Assembly (NCBI GenBank): GCA_964575975.1
Contig: CAZNTU010000250.1
Location: forward strand, 1-8,055
From: G963674505 sp964575975
GTDB lineage: Bacteria > Desulfobacterota > Desulfobacteria > Desulfobacterales > SKZT01
Length of the DNA: 8,055 bases
Reading direction: 5' to 3'
Position 1 is the stretch's first letter; each line of letters opens with the position of its first letter. Below the pieces are notes generated by a model that worked only from the letters and a program-made list of their open reading frames with translations, searched no databases and was not told the DNA's origin. Of this stretch, positions 1 to 5,993 are shown piece after piece. The translations under genes and the position numbers were made by a program.

Positions 1-245
1 TTTCCCTGCACTTCGAACAGTTTTCGAGGGTATCGTTTGGTTTTGACCAGGATCTTCTTGCCGTGCAGACGAAGGTCGCGGCCCGTGTAGATGACCCCGA
101 AGCCGCCTGCGGCCAAGAGTTCGTCGAGCTTGTAGCGCTCCTTGAGAAGGGCGGCGACGCGAAATCGCACGCCGTTCATGCTGGCTTCGCCGACCTCGCG
201 TTTCAGCAGGGGGTCCGTTTTCGAAACGAGTTTTTTCGGATTCAC
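1..245 (-). CDS. Serine/threonine protein kinase, N-terminal part (3' end outside window)
   Basis: Eighty-one complete codons are visible from the GTG at 245 before the frame runs off the left edge. After about 37 residues of leader the sequence reads YKLDELLAAGGFGVIYTGRD (38-57), a Hanks-type glycine-rich ATP-binding loop. KKILVKTKRY (63-72) follows, where K68 matches the VAIK lysine that anchors ATP phosphates. The catalytic loop, DFG motif and any transmembrane or sensor region lie outside the window. The start abuts the FHA gene's TAA (TAAGTG), indicating translational coupling. In the usual bacterial arrangement such a kinase phosphorylates the FHA protein or targets it binds. The leader before the glycine loop is slightly long and contains an internal Met (residue 23) that is a less likely start. 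The kinase call rests on subdomains I and II only, but both are clear. Confidence 0.82.
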   Translation of the reverse strand, partial: MNPKKLVSKTDPLLKREVGEASMNGVRFRVAALLKERYKLDELLAAGGFGVIYTGRDLRLHGKKILVKTKRYPRKLFEVQG

Positions 246-1175
246 TTACACCTCCTTTTCCAGCAACAGGGTCAGGCCTCCGGGAAGTTCGATTTCCTCG
301 CCGGGTTGCCAGAAATGATTCTCCATGGTTTTCAGGGGGACCTCGCCCGGAAGCCCGACGGAGAGTTTTCCCAGGTTTTTCAGAACTATTCGGCCGCGTT
401 TCCAATAGATTTTCGCCTGCTGCCGGGAACAGCGAAGGGCCATTTCGTCGGACGGGAAATGGGGTTTCAAGTCCAGGTCGGGCCGGATGTTTTTAGACCG
501 GGAGAACTTTCCGACCAAAAGGCTCTTGTGGATTTCGACCTCGGTTTTCAGCTGGGGGACGGGGACGCGGTTTCTGTAGACGGACACGAAATATCTGCCC
601 GAGGGGAGGGCAGGGGGAGGTTCCGAAGGATGGCTTGGGTAAAGATTCCGCGCCGGTGTTCGTTCGTCTTCGGGGGCGGCGCGCTCCGCGTTCGATGCCG
701 ATCTGTGCGTATCGGATGAGGGTCCGGCGGGCGTTGGATATGGTTTCGCTTTTTCGAGGGTCGGTTCGTCGGCCGGGGCGAGCGGAGGGTCCAGAGTGAG
801 CGTCTCCGCTTCGGGATCGACGGCCTGCTTCGGCGTCGGAGGTTGTAGGTGCCCTTCGCCGGAGGGGAGTATCTTCAGAAAAACGAACCCCTCGACCGGA
901 GGAGACGTCTCGAGCATGTAATGGATTTTTCGAATTCCCGCCGCGTCGTAGGGAATGTCCAAGGATACCGTGAGAGTGTCGGCGGAGACAGCGTATCGGC
1001 CCTCCTGGAAGAGGTCCGAACTCCACCGGCACACGGGAGTTCCGGAGGAACAATCGACGGGAAGGCGGTAGTTCCACCTTTCCCCGGCCGTCGCCGATTG
1101 CGGGCCGGGAGGTTCTCCGGTTTGCCAAATGAGACGCGCTGAGGGTTCGACGCCATTAACAAAGTTATCAGGCAT
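246..1175 (-). CDS. FHA-domain protein with beta-rich N-terminus and Pro-rich linker
   Basis: The C-terminal 90 residues (about 219-306) read as a forkhead-associated domain, a module that binds phospho-threonine peptides. Visible pieces are LLVGKFSRSK at the first strands, CSRQQAKIYW (249-258) in place of the usual SRxHA, IVLKNLGK (263-270), and the closing WQPGEEIELPGGLTLLL (289-305). The usual GR is GK and the His after SR is Gln, so phosphopeptide binding may be altered. Residues 10-105 are beta-rich and unrecognised, with two Cys (C42, C49). Residues 106-192 form a Pro/Glu/Ala/Thr-rich, probably disordered linker with many Ser/Thr that a kinase could modify. The ATG at 1175 has GAGGTG five bases upstream. 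No signal peptide is visible. The stop TAA directly precedes the kinase start, so the two genes almost certainly work together, with FHA reading kinase phosphorylation. The FHA call is good; the N-terminal function is unknown. Confidence 0.8.
   Translation of the reverse strand: MPDNFVNGVEPSARLIWQTGEPPGPQSATAGERWNYRLPVDCSSGTPVCRWSSDLFQEGRYAVSADTLTVSLDIPYDAAGIRKIHYMLETSPPVEGFVFLKILPSGEGHLQPPTPKQAVDPEAETLTLDPPLAPADEPTLEKAKPYPTPAGPSSDTHRSASNAERAAPEDERTPARNLYPSHPSEPPPALPSGRYFVSVYRNRVPVPQLKTEVEIHKSLLVGKFSRSKNIRPDLDLKPHFPSDEMALRCSRQQAKIYWKRGRIVLKNLGKLSVGLPGEVPLKTMENHFWQPGEEIELPGGLTLLLEKEV
251..256 (-). promoter_or_regulatory. Ribosome binding site for the GTG-started kinase
   Basis: AGGAGG on the minus strand lies five bases before GTG (245-243), within the last codons of the FHA gene. 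It supports GTG as the start over the ATG 22 codons further in. Confidence 0.75.
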
Positions 1176-1221
1176 TTTTCCACCTCGTGGTAATATTTAG
1201 GGGGCAGTGGCTTGGTTCAGG

Positions 1222-1250
1222 ATTAAACTTTAGATGATGCTAAGCAACAA
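1222..1250 (-). promoter_or_regulatory. Weak promoter candidate upstream of the FHA gene
   Basis: In the 88-base gap after the TIR gene, the minus strand carries TTGTTG (1250-1245) and TTTAAT (1227-1222) separated by 17 bases. The -10 matches five of six consensus bases, but the -35 only three. It could start a separate FHA-kinase transcript. I see no terminator hairpin in the gap, so read-through from the TIR gene is equally possible. Confidence 0.25.
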
Positions 1251-1263
1251 TTATCGGCTTTGA

Positions 1264-2991
1264 TTATTTCTTAGTTTTTTTTAATCTGCAACGGGATTGT
1301 AATCGCCTTTGAGAGGAATACATAAGGTTGTTGGAATGAAGGTTATTCTTTCGCATTTCAAGGATTCGTACACTTTCTGGAACCCGGACAAGTCTTATCC
1401 CAATATTTTCAGCTCTATCTTTAGGGTTCGAAAGAGAACGACTATCTGATCGGCAGTTATATGCATGATGTTTAAACGAGCCACCGCGTATGACTCTGAA
1501 GGAGTTTCTTGGTTCATCAATCCATGCGCTCCCGTCTAAAGGCGCATCGTCTAATTTTTCATGCCAATCGTCCTCGCACCATTCCAAAACATTTCCGTGC
1601 ATGTCGTATAAACCCAATGGATTTGGTTCCCTTTGACCTACATCATGAAGCCTTTCTCCCGAATTCCCTGAATACCAGCAGACGCGTTCTAACTTTTCGA
1701 TTTCATCGCCGATGTAAAAATTCGTGAAAGTTCCCGCCCGGCAAGCATATTCCCATTGAAATTCAGAGGGTAGGCTTGAACCAGCCCACTCGGCGAACCT
1801 TTCTGCTTCATACCAGCTTACACCAACTATTGGCTGATATGGCTGATTAAAGTCGCTGTTGTTGCAGTATGCGGGCTCTTGTATGTCCGGGGTTGATTCG
1901 AGGAATTTTATGTATTGGCTGTTGGTGACCGGATAACGACTCATATAAAATCCCTTTATTGAAACTCTAAGGACGTTAACGTTTGGTTCCGAAAATTCGT
2001 TTCTCCCTTCCACGTCATCGGAGATGTTGATCGAATTATCATTGTTGAGGTGAACAACTAATTCACCTGGAGGGATATAAACGAATTCAAGTTCAATCTT
2101 CGGTTTTCCGGTTTTCATTTTATTGGTTGGCGAGTTTATGATCCGTGAACTGATAGCCGAATGTTTAGACAAAGAATCTTGTTGGAAAACGATCGTTTCC
2201 GGCAGACCAAAAACACGCAGAATTTTAACGAATCCATTCTGGAACGAAGGATAAAGATGAACCCAGTGTAATTGTTTAAGCCTTTCGTCTTCAATCTCGC
2301 ACTCTTCGATAAGCGCCGGAATGATAAAAATTTTTTGTCGTGGGAGTTTTGCCAATGTTTCAAATGCAAACTCCACTTCTGTGTGTGTATAACCTATCTT
2401 CGTAATTGCACAATTGGAAAGAAGTGCAATGAAATAGTCGCATCCGGCAATGGCTTTCCGAATTTCGTCTTTCCACCTTTGACCAGGCAGAATATCCTCA
2501 CGATCAAGCCAAGGCTTAATTCCTCTAATTTTCAATTCTGTGTAAATTTGCAAAGCATGTTCATAGTCCTCTTTAGCATAGTTGATGAAAACCTTTTTAA
2601 CATCCTTTTTTTCCATTTCACAGCTTGCTATTTGCCCATTTTGTGGGACAACCAAATTCATTTGCTTTTCTTCGATATCAAGCGAGTTTAAAATGGATTG
2701 AAGAAATTCTATTTCATTATTCTTGTAATGATCCTCATAAAGGACGCAATATGCCTCTAAAAAACGTGCAAGAAGGTCCTTGTTATCTCTTGTTTGATCA
2801 ACTAAATTACTGACAAAAACATTCGTTGGTGAATCGAGTTGTATTTCATCGATCAAAAGTTGCAAATTGCATTCACGGAGAAAGGTTCTACGGTTATAGG
2901 AAGCATTAGAATCTATCAAATAATGGTTGGAAAGAATATCTTTGAGTTTTTTAAGATCGGATAAGTTTTCGAATACCATTTTTGAAAACAC
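1264..2991 (-). CDS. EAD-like / TIR / FGE-sulfatase multidomain conflict protein
   Basis: This 575-residue protein has three parts. Residues 7-104 are a helical domain (LKDIL, RTFLRE, LVDQT, RFLEAY) resembling effector-associated (EAD/death-like) adaptor domains of bacterial conflict systems. Residues 131-262 are a TIR domain: KKVFINYAKEDYE, the BB-loop region PWLDREDILPGQRW (160-173), and ALLSNC followed by YTHTEVEFA, where E205 is the probable NADase glutamate. Residues 298-537 are an FGE-sulfatase (C-type-lectin fold) domain with GLYDMHGNVLEWCEDDW (460-476) and RGGSFKHHAYNCR (502-514). True FGE enzymes have two Cys there; here the first is His (H508) and only C513 remains, so binding rather than formylglycine formation is likely. 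A basic 35-residue tail follows. The GTG at 2991 has AAAGGG five bases upstream; the ATG at 2979 is an alternative start. The gene is visibly more AT-rich than its neighbours. A likely role is a TIR effector that consumes NAD+ when its FGE or EAD part senses a signal. Confidence 0.88.
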   Translation of the reverse strand: MFSKMVFENLSDLKKLKDILSNHYLIDSNASYNRRTFLRECNLQLLIDEIQLDSPTNVFVSNLVDQTRDNKDLLARFLEAYCVLYEDHYKNNEIEFLQSILNSLDIEEKQMNLVVPQNGQIASCEMEKKDVKKVFINYAKEDYEHALQIYTELKIRGIKPWLDREDILPGQRWKDEIRKAIAGCDYFIALLSNCAITKIGYTHTEVEFAFETLAKLPRQKIFIIPALIEECEIEDERLKQLHWVHLYPSFQNGFVKILRVFGLPETIVFQQDSLSKHSAISSRIINSPTNKMKTGKPKIELEFVYIPPGELVVHLNNDNSINISDDVEGRNEFSEPNVNVLRVSIKGFYMSRYPVTNSQYIKFLESTPDIQEPAYCNNSDFNQPYQPIVGVSWYEAERFAEWAGSSLPSEFQWEYACRAGTFTNFYIGDEIEKLERVCWYSGNSGERLHDVGQREPNPLGLYDMHGNVLEWCEDDWHEKLDDAPLDGSAWIDEPRNSFRVIRGGSFKHHAYNCRSDSRSLSNPKDRAENIGIRLVRVPESVRILEMRKNNLHSNNLMYSSQRRLQSRCRLKKTKK

Positions 2992-3144
2992 CTATGCCCT
3001 TTTAATTTTCAACGCACGTTTTTCCATTTTTATACGCAAATTCAGTATAGGGACTGCATAAACACGCGGTGGGATTTTAAGCATCGCCGCAACTACGAGT
3101 GAAAAAGGCAATACGTTAAGTTCCCATTCAGAACGACGAAACAT
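2992..3144 (-). CDS. Doubtful 50-codon ORF directly upstream of the TIR gene
   Basis: An ATG at 3144 opens a 50-residue frame ending in TAG at 2994-2992, directly abutting the GTG start of the TIR gene. The predicted peptide has an Arg/Glu start, a short hydrophobic stretch (LNVLPFSLVVAAMLKI) and a very basic C-terminus. A purine-rich AGGGGG lies about five bases before the ATG. I recognise no family. It could be a leader peptide that couples translation to the TIR gene, a gene remnant, or chance. The exact TAG/GTG junction is the main reason to list it. Confidence 0.27.
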   Translation of the reverse strand: MFRRSEWELNVLPFSLVVAAMLKIPPRVYAVPILNLRIKMEKRALKIKRA

Positions 3145-3152
3145 GTCAACCC

Positions 3153-3182
3153 CCTATAGTCTTCAAGCTTTATTAGTGGCAA
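3153..3182 (-). promoter_or_regulatory. Weak sigma-70-like promoter candidate upstream of the TIR gene
   Basis: On the minus strand TTGCCA (3182-3177, five of six to TTGACA) is followed after 18 bases by TATAGG (3158-3153, four of six to TATAAT). Transcription would start near 3146 and could drive the TIR gene separately from the cas operon. The -35 lies in the distal arm of the inverted repeat, so the two features could interact. This is pattern-based only. Confidence 0.25.
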
Positions 3183-3228
3183 CTCCCACCTTTTCACCTG
3201 TTCCGGCTTTAGAAAAGGGGAAGTTGCC
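3178..3228 (-). terminator. Imperfect inverted repeat after the cas operon; possible terminator or mRNA-stabilising hairpin
   Basis: On the plus strand GGCAACT at 3178-3184 pairs with AGTTGCC at 3222-3228, and CCTTTTC at 3189-3195 pairs with GAAAAGG at 3212-3218. Two more C-G pairs lie between these blocks (3186-3187 with 3219-3220), with one mismatch and one bulged A at 3188. This gives about 16 paired bases around a 16-base loop. The hairpin begins about 31 bases after the stop of the last cas gene. No T-run follows it on the minus strand, so it is not a textbook intrinsic terminator. It may instead be a 3'-end stabilising structure or a protein-binding palindrome. Confidence 0.45.
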
Positions 3229-3259
3229 CGTATGGTTGAAAAATCGATAGTGGTCGAAA

Positions 3260-4441
3260 TCAAGGGGAAAATATTCCGTTTTTTGGAAGAGGAGCTTGCG
3301 AGTTTCTCCTGTCGTGGAACCAGTTATAGTCCGGATAGCATATCCTTTCGCCTTCGTTTCTCGCCAATGCGAAAAGATCGATCATGTCGGAAGAAAATTT
3401 CACAGGGTGGGCTTTCTTCGCTTCGTTGATCTGTTCCCTGACATTTGCGTCGTCGGCCCTATCGAAAGATCGGTATCTTTGTGCGCCCTTCGTGATGAAA
3501 CCGCCCGACACCATTATATATACGCTCCCCAAACCGAGCGGTTTTCCCATTCCGATCTTGTGTCCCATGGACAATGCGATCTTCTGTTGTCCGCCGCTTG
3601 TTTTCATGGTCAAATCCAACTCCAAGGCGTGCAGAAGAAGGCTCAGTTCTCTTTGGGTCAGGTCGGAAAATTCCACGGACGAAGTCAATCTTGAACCTGC
3701 TTTCAGCCTTTCCAAGATTTTGACGTTGCGCTGGTTGTGGTCTTTTTGATTGATATGGCAGTCCTTTTGGACAGCCGCACCGTGGTGGTAATAGAATTTT
3801 CTTCCCTTGGGACCCGAGGACGAGCTTTTTCCGTCCTTGGCGTAGAACGGAACATGCCGCTCGGGTTTCGGAGAGGATAGTTCCTTCAAGATCCATTGGC
3901 CTCTTTCGATGAAATCGGGATCGCTTATGGCGTCGGAAAAGGCGACTTTCCCCTGAAGATGGGTTTCCTCTCCCTGTACGAGTCCGAAAACGGCGCAGGC
4001 AGGGCATAGTCCCTTTTCCCGGTTGCAGGCTTGCACCTTGTACTCGGGACAGGGATATAGATTGGATGTTCGCCTGTCCTGATATTTCTCGGCGAACAAT
4101 GCCATGCAACTGTTGCTGATCGCCTCGAACACGGATCGGATCATGCCCTTGACGCTGGTTGATTGAATAAAGGGAATATTTCCGTTGCGATTGAAACGTT
4201 TGAAGGTTTTTTTGTTTGCCCGCCTAGGTCCGTTCTTCGTTTGATACTCGAAGGCTTGGATTTCGATGTCTTCCCGGAGAAGGGACGGGACGAATACCGG
4301 CGTGACTGCGGTCATGATTATGTCGAGACGCCCGGAAAAATTTTCTTCGGACAAGCGATGGCGCATGAACAAACTGTCCCAGCTTGTTTGGTCGGGCTGG
4401 TCTTTCAGCGGTACGAAATTATATGGGTTGACCAGTGGCAT
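3260..4441 (-). CDS. Divergent Cas7-type RAMP protein, TIGR03986 family (third RAMP)
   Basis: This 393-residue RAMP opens with NPYNFVPL (5-12) and FSGRLD (35-40), the hallmark start of the TIGR03986 family that accompanies Csx19 in type III-D loci. In place of the usual PGSS motif it reads IPFIQSTSVKGMIRSVFEAI (89-108). A cysteine set (C131, C139 and CPAC 146-149) probably binds zinc. A long central insert follows, including a Ser/Gly/Lys-rich stretch near 203-214 and RKFYYHH at 214-220. The glycine-rich RAMP loop is GMGKPLGLGSV (297-307). I see no DxP motif equivalent to the Csm3 catalytic Asp, so it may be structural rather than a nuclease. I chose the ATG at 4441 because AGGAGG lies five bases upstream and the family begins there. 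An upstream ATG at 4687 in the same frame would add 82 Pro/Arg-rich, unfamily-like residues and overlap csx19 heavily. It is the last gene of the cas operon. Confidence 0.91.
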   Translation of the reverse strand: MPLVNPYNFVPLKDQPDQTSWDSLFMRHRLSEENFSGRLDIIMTAVTPVFVPSLLREDIEIQAFEYQTKNGPRRANKKTFKRFNRNGNIPFIQSTSVKGMIRSVFEAISNSCMALFAEKYQDRRTSNLYPCPEYKVQACNREKGLCPACAVFGLVQGEETHLQGKVAFSDAISDPDFIERGQWILKELSSPKPERHVPFYAKDGKSSSSGPKGRKFYYHHGAAVQKDCHINQKDHNQRNVKILERLKAGSRLTSSVEFSDLTQRELSLLLHALELDLTMKTSGGQQKIALSMGHKIGMGKPLGLGSVYIMVSGGFITKGAQRYRSFDRADDANVREQINEAKKAHPVKFSSDMIDLFALARNEGERICYPDYNWFHDRRNSQAPLPKNGIFSP

Positions 4442-5009
4442 TTCGGCCTCCTTTTGAAATCGTTTCGATGGATACGCAACGGATGAATTCTCCGTGGAAG
4501 TCTTCCGGTTGGTTTTCTCCTTCGCAAGCCCGATACCGGCGAACGACAAGGGCGGGGTATGTGTTCTGCTCTTGCGCCGAATCCTTGGCAAGCGGGTAGT
4601 TTTGCACGCGGGGCAGCTGGGGGGCGTAGAACATAGGCCCCCCGTCGGGGTTGGCTGTCGGGTCGGTTTTCGGATCGATCCATTCACCCCATAGCATCAT
4701 GGAACCGTCCTTTTCCGATTCCCTTTTCAATTCCGCGATTCCATCGAAACCGGGGGGAAAGATGCCTTCGTCAAGGATTAGGACCGCGTGGATTTTGCCG
4801 TCCCGCCCGCGTTGCCATCGGTATTCCCCGCAGTCTCCGAAAATTCGGCCCCAGGGCCACGTTCCGATGTCCTTCCAGTCCGGCGCGCCAGGGCTGTCCT
4901 TGCGAATCAGTTCGGCACGCATTGTTCCCTCGAGCCAGGCGAAGGGGAGATCGCCGGACAACTCGGGGTGTTTCGACAGGTTTTCCGCATAGCCGATCTT
5001 TGCGTTCAT
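4419..5009 (-). CDS. csx19: Csx19-like accessory subunit of type III-D CRISPR complex
   Basis: The product is a 196-residue protein without RAMP glycine loops. I assign it to Csx19 (TIGR03984) from three features: the segment WGRIFGDCGEYRWQR (53-67), the MMLWGEW motif (104-110), and a C-terminal stretch NTYPALVVRRYRA then EDFHGEFIRCVSI (149-181). A Trp-rich beta N-terminus, an LWG motif and a place between Cas7 genes are typical of that family. Csx19 is found with type III-D systems and is a structural accessory subunit of the complex. Its biochemical role is less well defined than that of the RAMPs. The ATG at 5009 is fixed by the ATGA overlap with the upstream stop and by AGGAGG seven bases upstream. 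Its 3' end overlaps the next gene by 23 bases and carries that gene's ribosome binding site. The assignment is from memory of the family pattern and would need a profile search to be certain. Confidence 0.84.
   Translation of the reverse strand: MNAKIGYAENLSKHPELSGDLPFAWLEGTMRAELIRKDSPGAPDWKDIGTWPWGRIFGDCGEYRWQRGRDGKIHAVLILDEGIFPPGFDGIAELKRESEKDGSMMLWGEWIDPKTDPTANPDGGPMFYAPQLPRVQNYPLAKDSAQEQNTYPALVVRRYRACEGENQPEDFHGEFIRCVSIETISKGGRNATGQPI
4447..4452 (-). promoter_or_regulatory. Ribosome binding site fixing the start of the third RAMP gene
   Basis: A perfect AGGAGG on the minus strand lies inside the last codons of csx19, five bases before the ATG at 4441. It supports a 23-base gene overlap and decides against the in-frame ATG at 4687. 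Confidence 0.8.
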
Positions 5010-5992
5010 AGCCGGTCCTCCTTTTGTTCGTCCACTTGCACGAGCGTGTCCATGTAGGAGTTGAACGCTGGGGCGACTTTGCGCCAGAAAGCGTCGATAT
5101 CGGCGACCTGGTATTTTTTGTACAGGGAAATACCGTCGGAGATCGGCTTCAACTCGATTTCGGGAGCTTCATGTTCGGTCAACTTGTAAAAGTCTTGTTC
5201 TCTTTCGTCCGCCAATGTTCCCAAATGCTCGACGCAGTTTGTCTCGCGGGGATAGGAAAGCTCGATCCGGGACACTTTCGCCGTCACTTTGCCGAACCCC
5301 TTGGTTTTGCCGAAGCCGATGGAAACCATGCCTTCCTCGAAGTCCCTGAAAACGAAGGCCGCGAGGCCCAATTGCCATAGTTCGAAGTTCCTCGATTTGA
5401 CCTTGGTGGAAAAGCGGGTGTTTTCCAGGACGTGGAAGCGCATGTTGGCTCCCGTGAATACGCCACCGGTGAAGCGATCCACGCCGATCATGTCGCGATA
5501 GACGGACTTGTACTCGTTTATATTGGCGTCGGCGAAATCGATGCGGCTTGCGAGCCCGGCGCAGCCGAAGAGTTTGCAGGCGAGACAGGCATAAGGGTAC
5601 AGACTCTCCTTTCCCGCTTTCTTTTCCAGCCGCTTGGAGCAGTTCGTTTTCGTGTCGAACGGGTCGCAGGCGGTCTTTGTCGGGTCGCCGTTCGTTTCGG
5701 GAACCAGGGAGCGGAGAATTTTCTCGCTCAGGGCGCGGAAGGGTCCCCGGATGGACGAGCCAGGCACATAGAAACCCCAACCGTCTCTGGAGGGAGCATC
5801 CGGTTGGGCGGAACGAATCCGCTGGACCATCGCTTCGCGGGGGGTTTTATTCAGGAAGAACTTGTCCGGGTACCCGGCCGCGCCCTGCCCGAATTCCCTT
5901 GCCTTGTCGTAGCGCCCGTCCGCGATCAACAGCGGTCCCTCGCATTCGAAATCCCATTGGAACGTCGCTTCGCACAGTTTTCGTTTCAGCAT
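5006..5992 (-). CDS. csm3: Csm3-like Cas7 RAMP subunit with enlarged N-terminal segment (second of three)
   Basis: This 328-residue Cas7 paralogue has YVPGSSIRGPFRALSE at 75-90, a probable zinc cluster (C109, C118 and CLAC 136-139), VDRFTGGVFTGANM at 171-184, and the glycine-rich loop GFGKTKGFGKV at 226-236. Compared with the preceding Cas7, about 25 extra residues lie between the first strand and the PGSS motif. The segment just before PGSS reads PDAPSRDGWGF, so D65 in its DAP is a likely equivalent of the Csm3 catalytic Asp. About 80 residues follow the glycine-rich loop and carry no recognised motif. The ATG at 5992 follows the previous stop by one base and has AAGGAGG eight bases upstream. 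The stop TGA overlaps the csx19 start as ATGA, which implies coupled translation. It probably occupies a distinct backbone position in the type III-D complex. The family is secure; the exact position is inferred. Confidence 0.91.
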   Translation of the reverse strand: MLKRKLCEATFQWDFECEGPLLIADGRYDKAREFGQGAAGYPDKFFLNKTPREAMVQRIRSAQPDAPSRDGWGFYVPGSSIRGPFRALSEKILRSLVPETNGDPTKTACDPFDTKTNCSKRLEKKAGKESLYPYACLACKLFGCAGLASRIDFADANINEYKSVYRDMIGVDRFTGGVFTGANMRFHVLENTRFSTKVKSRNFELWQLGLAAFVFRDFEEGMVSIGFGKTKGFGKVTAKVSRIELSYPRETNCVEHLGTLADEREQDFYKLTEHEAPEIELKPISDGISLYKKYQVADIDAFWRKVAPAFNSYMDTLVQVDEQKEDRL

Positions 5993-5993
5993 A

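Noticed and set aside
63..719. A 218-residue open frame on the plus strand
   Set aside because: It is antisense to the FHA and kinase genes, with no motif and no convincing ribosome binding site.
1384..1491. Diversity-generating retroelement variable region at the end of the FGE domain
   Set aside because: FGE/C-type-lectin proteins are frequent targets of such elements, but no reverse transcriptase or template repeat is visible in the window and there is no near-copy of this segment.
2992..3259. CRISPR array after the cas operon
   Set aside because: No direct repeat with regular spacing is present; the only repeat-like feature is a single inverted repeat.
4442..4687. 82-residue upstream extension of the third RAMP protein
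   Set aside because: The added residues are low-complexity Pro/Thr/Arg sequence read out of frame through csx19. The family start NPYNFVPL and AGGAGG support the ATG at 4441.
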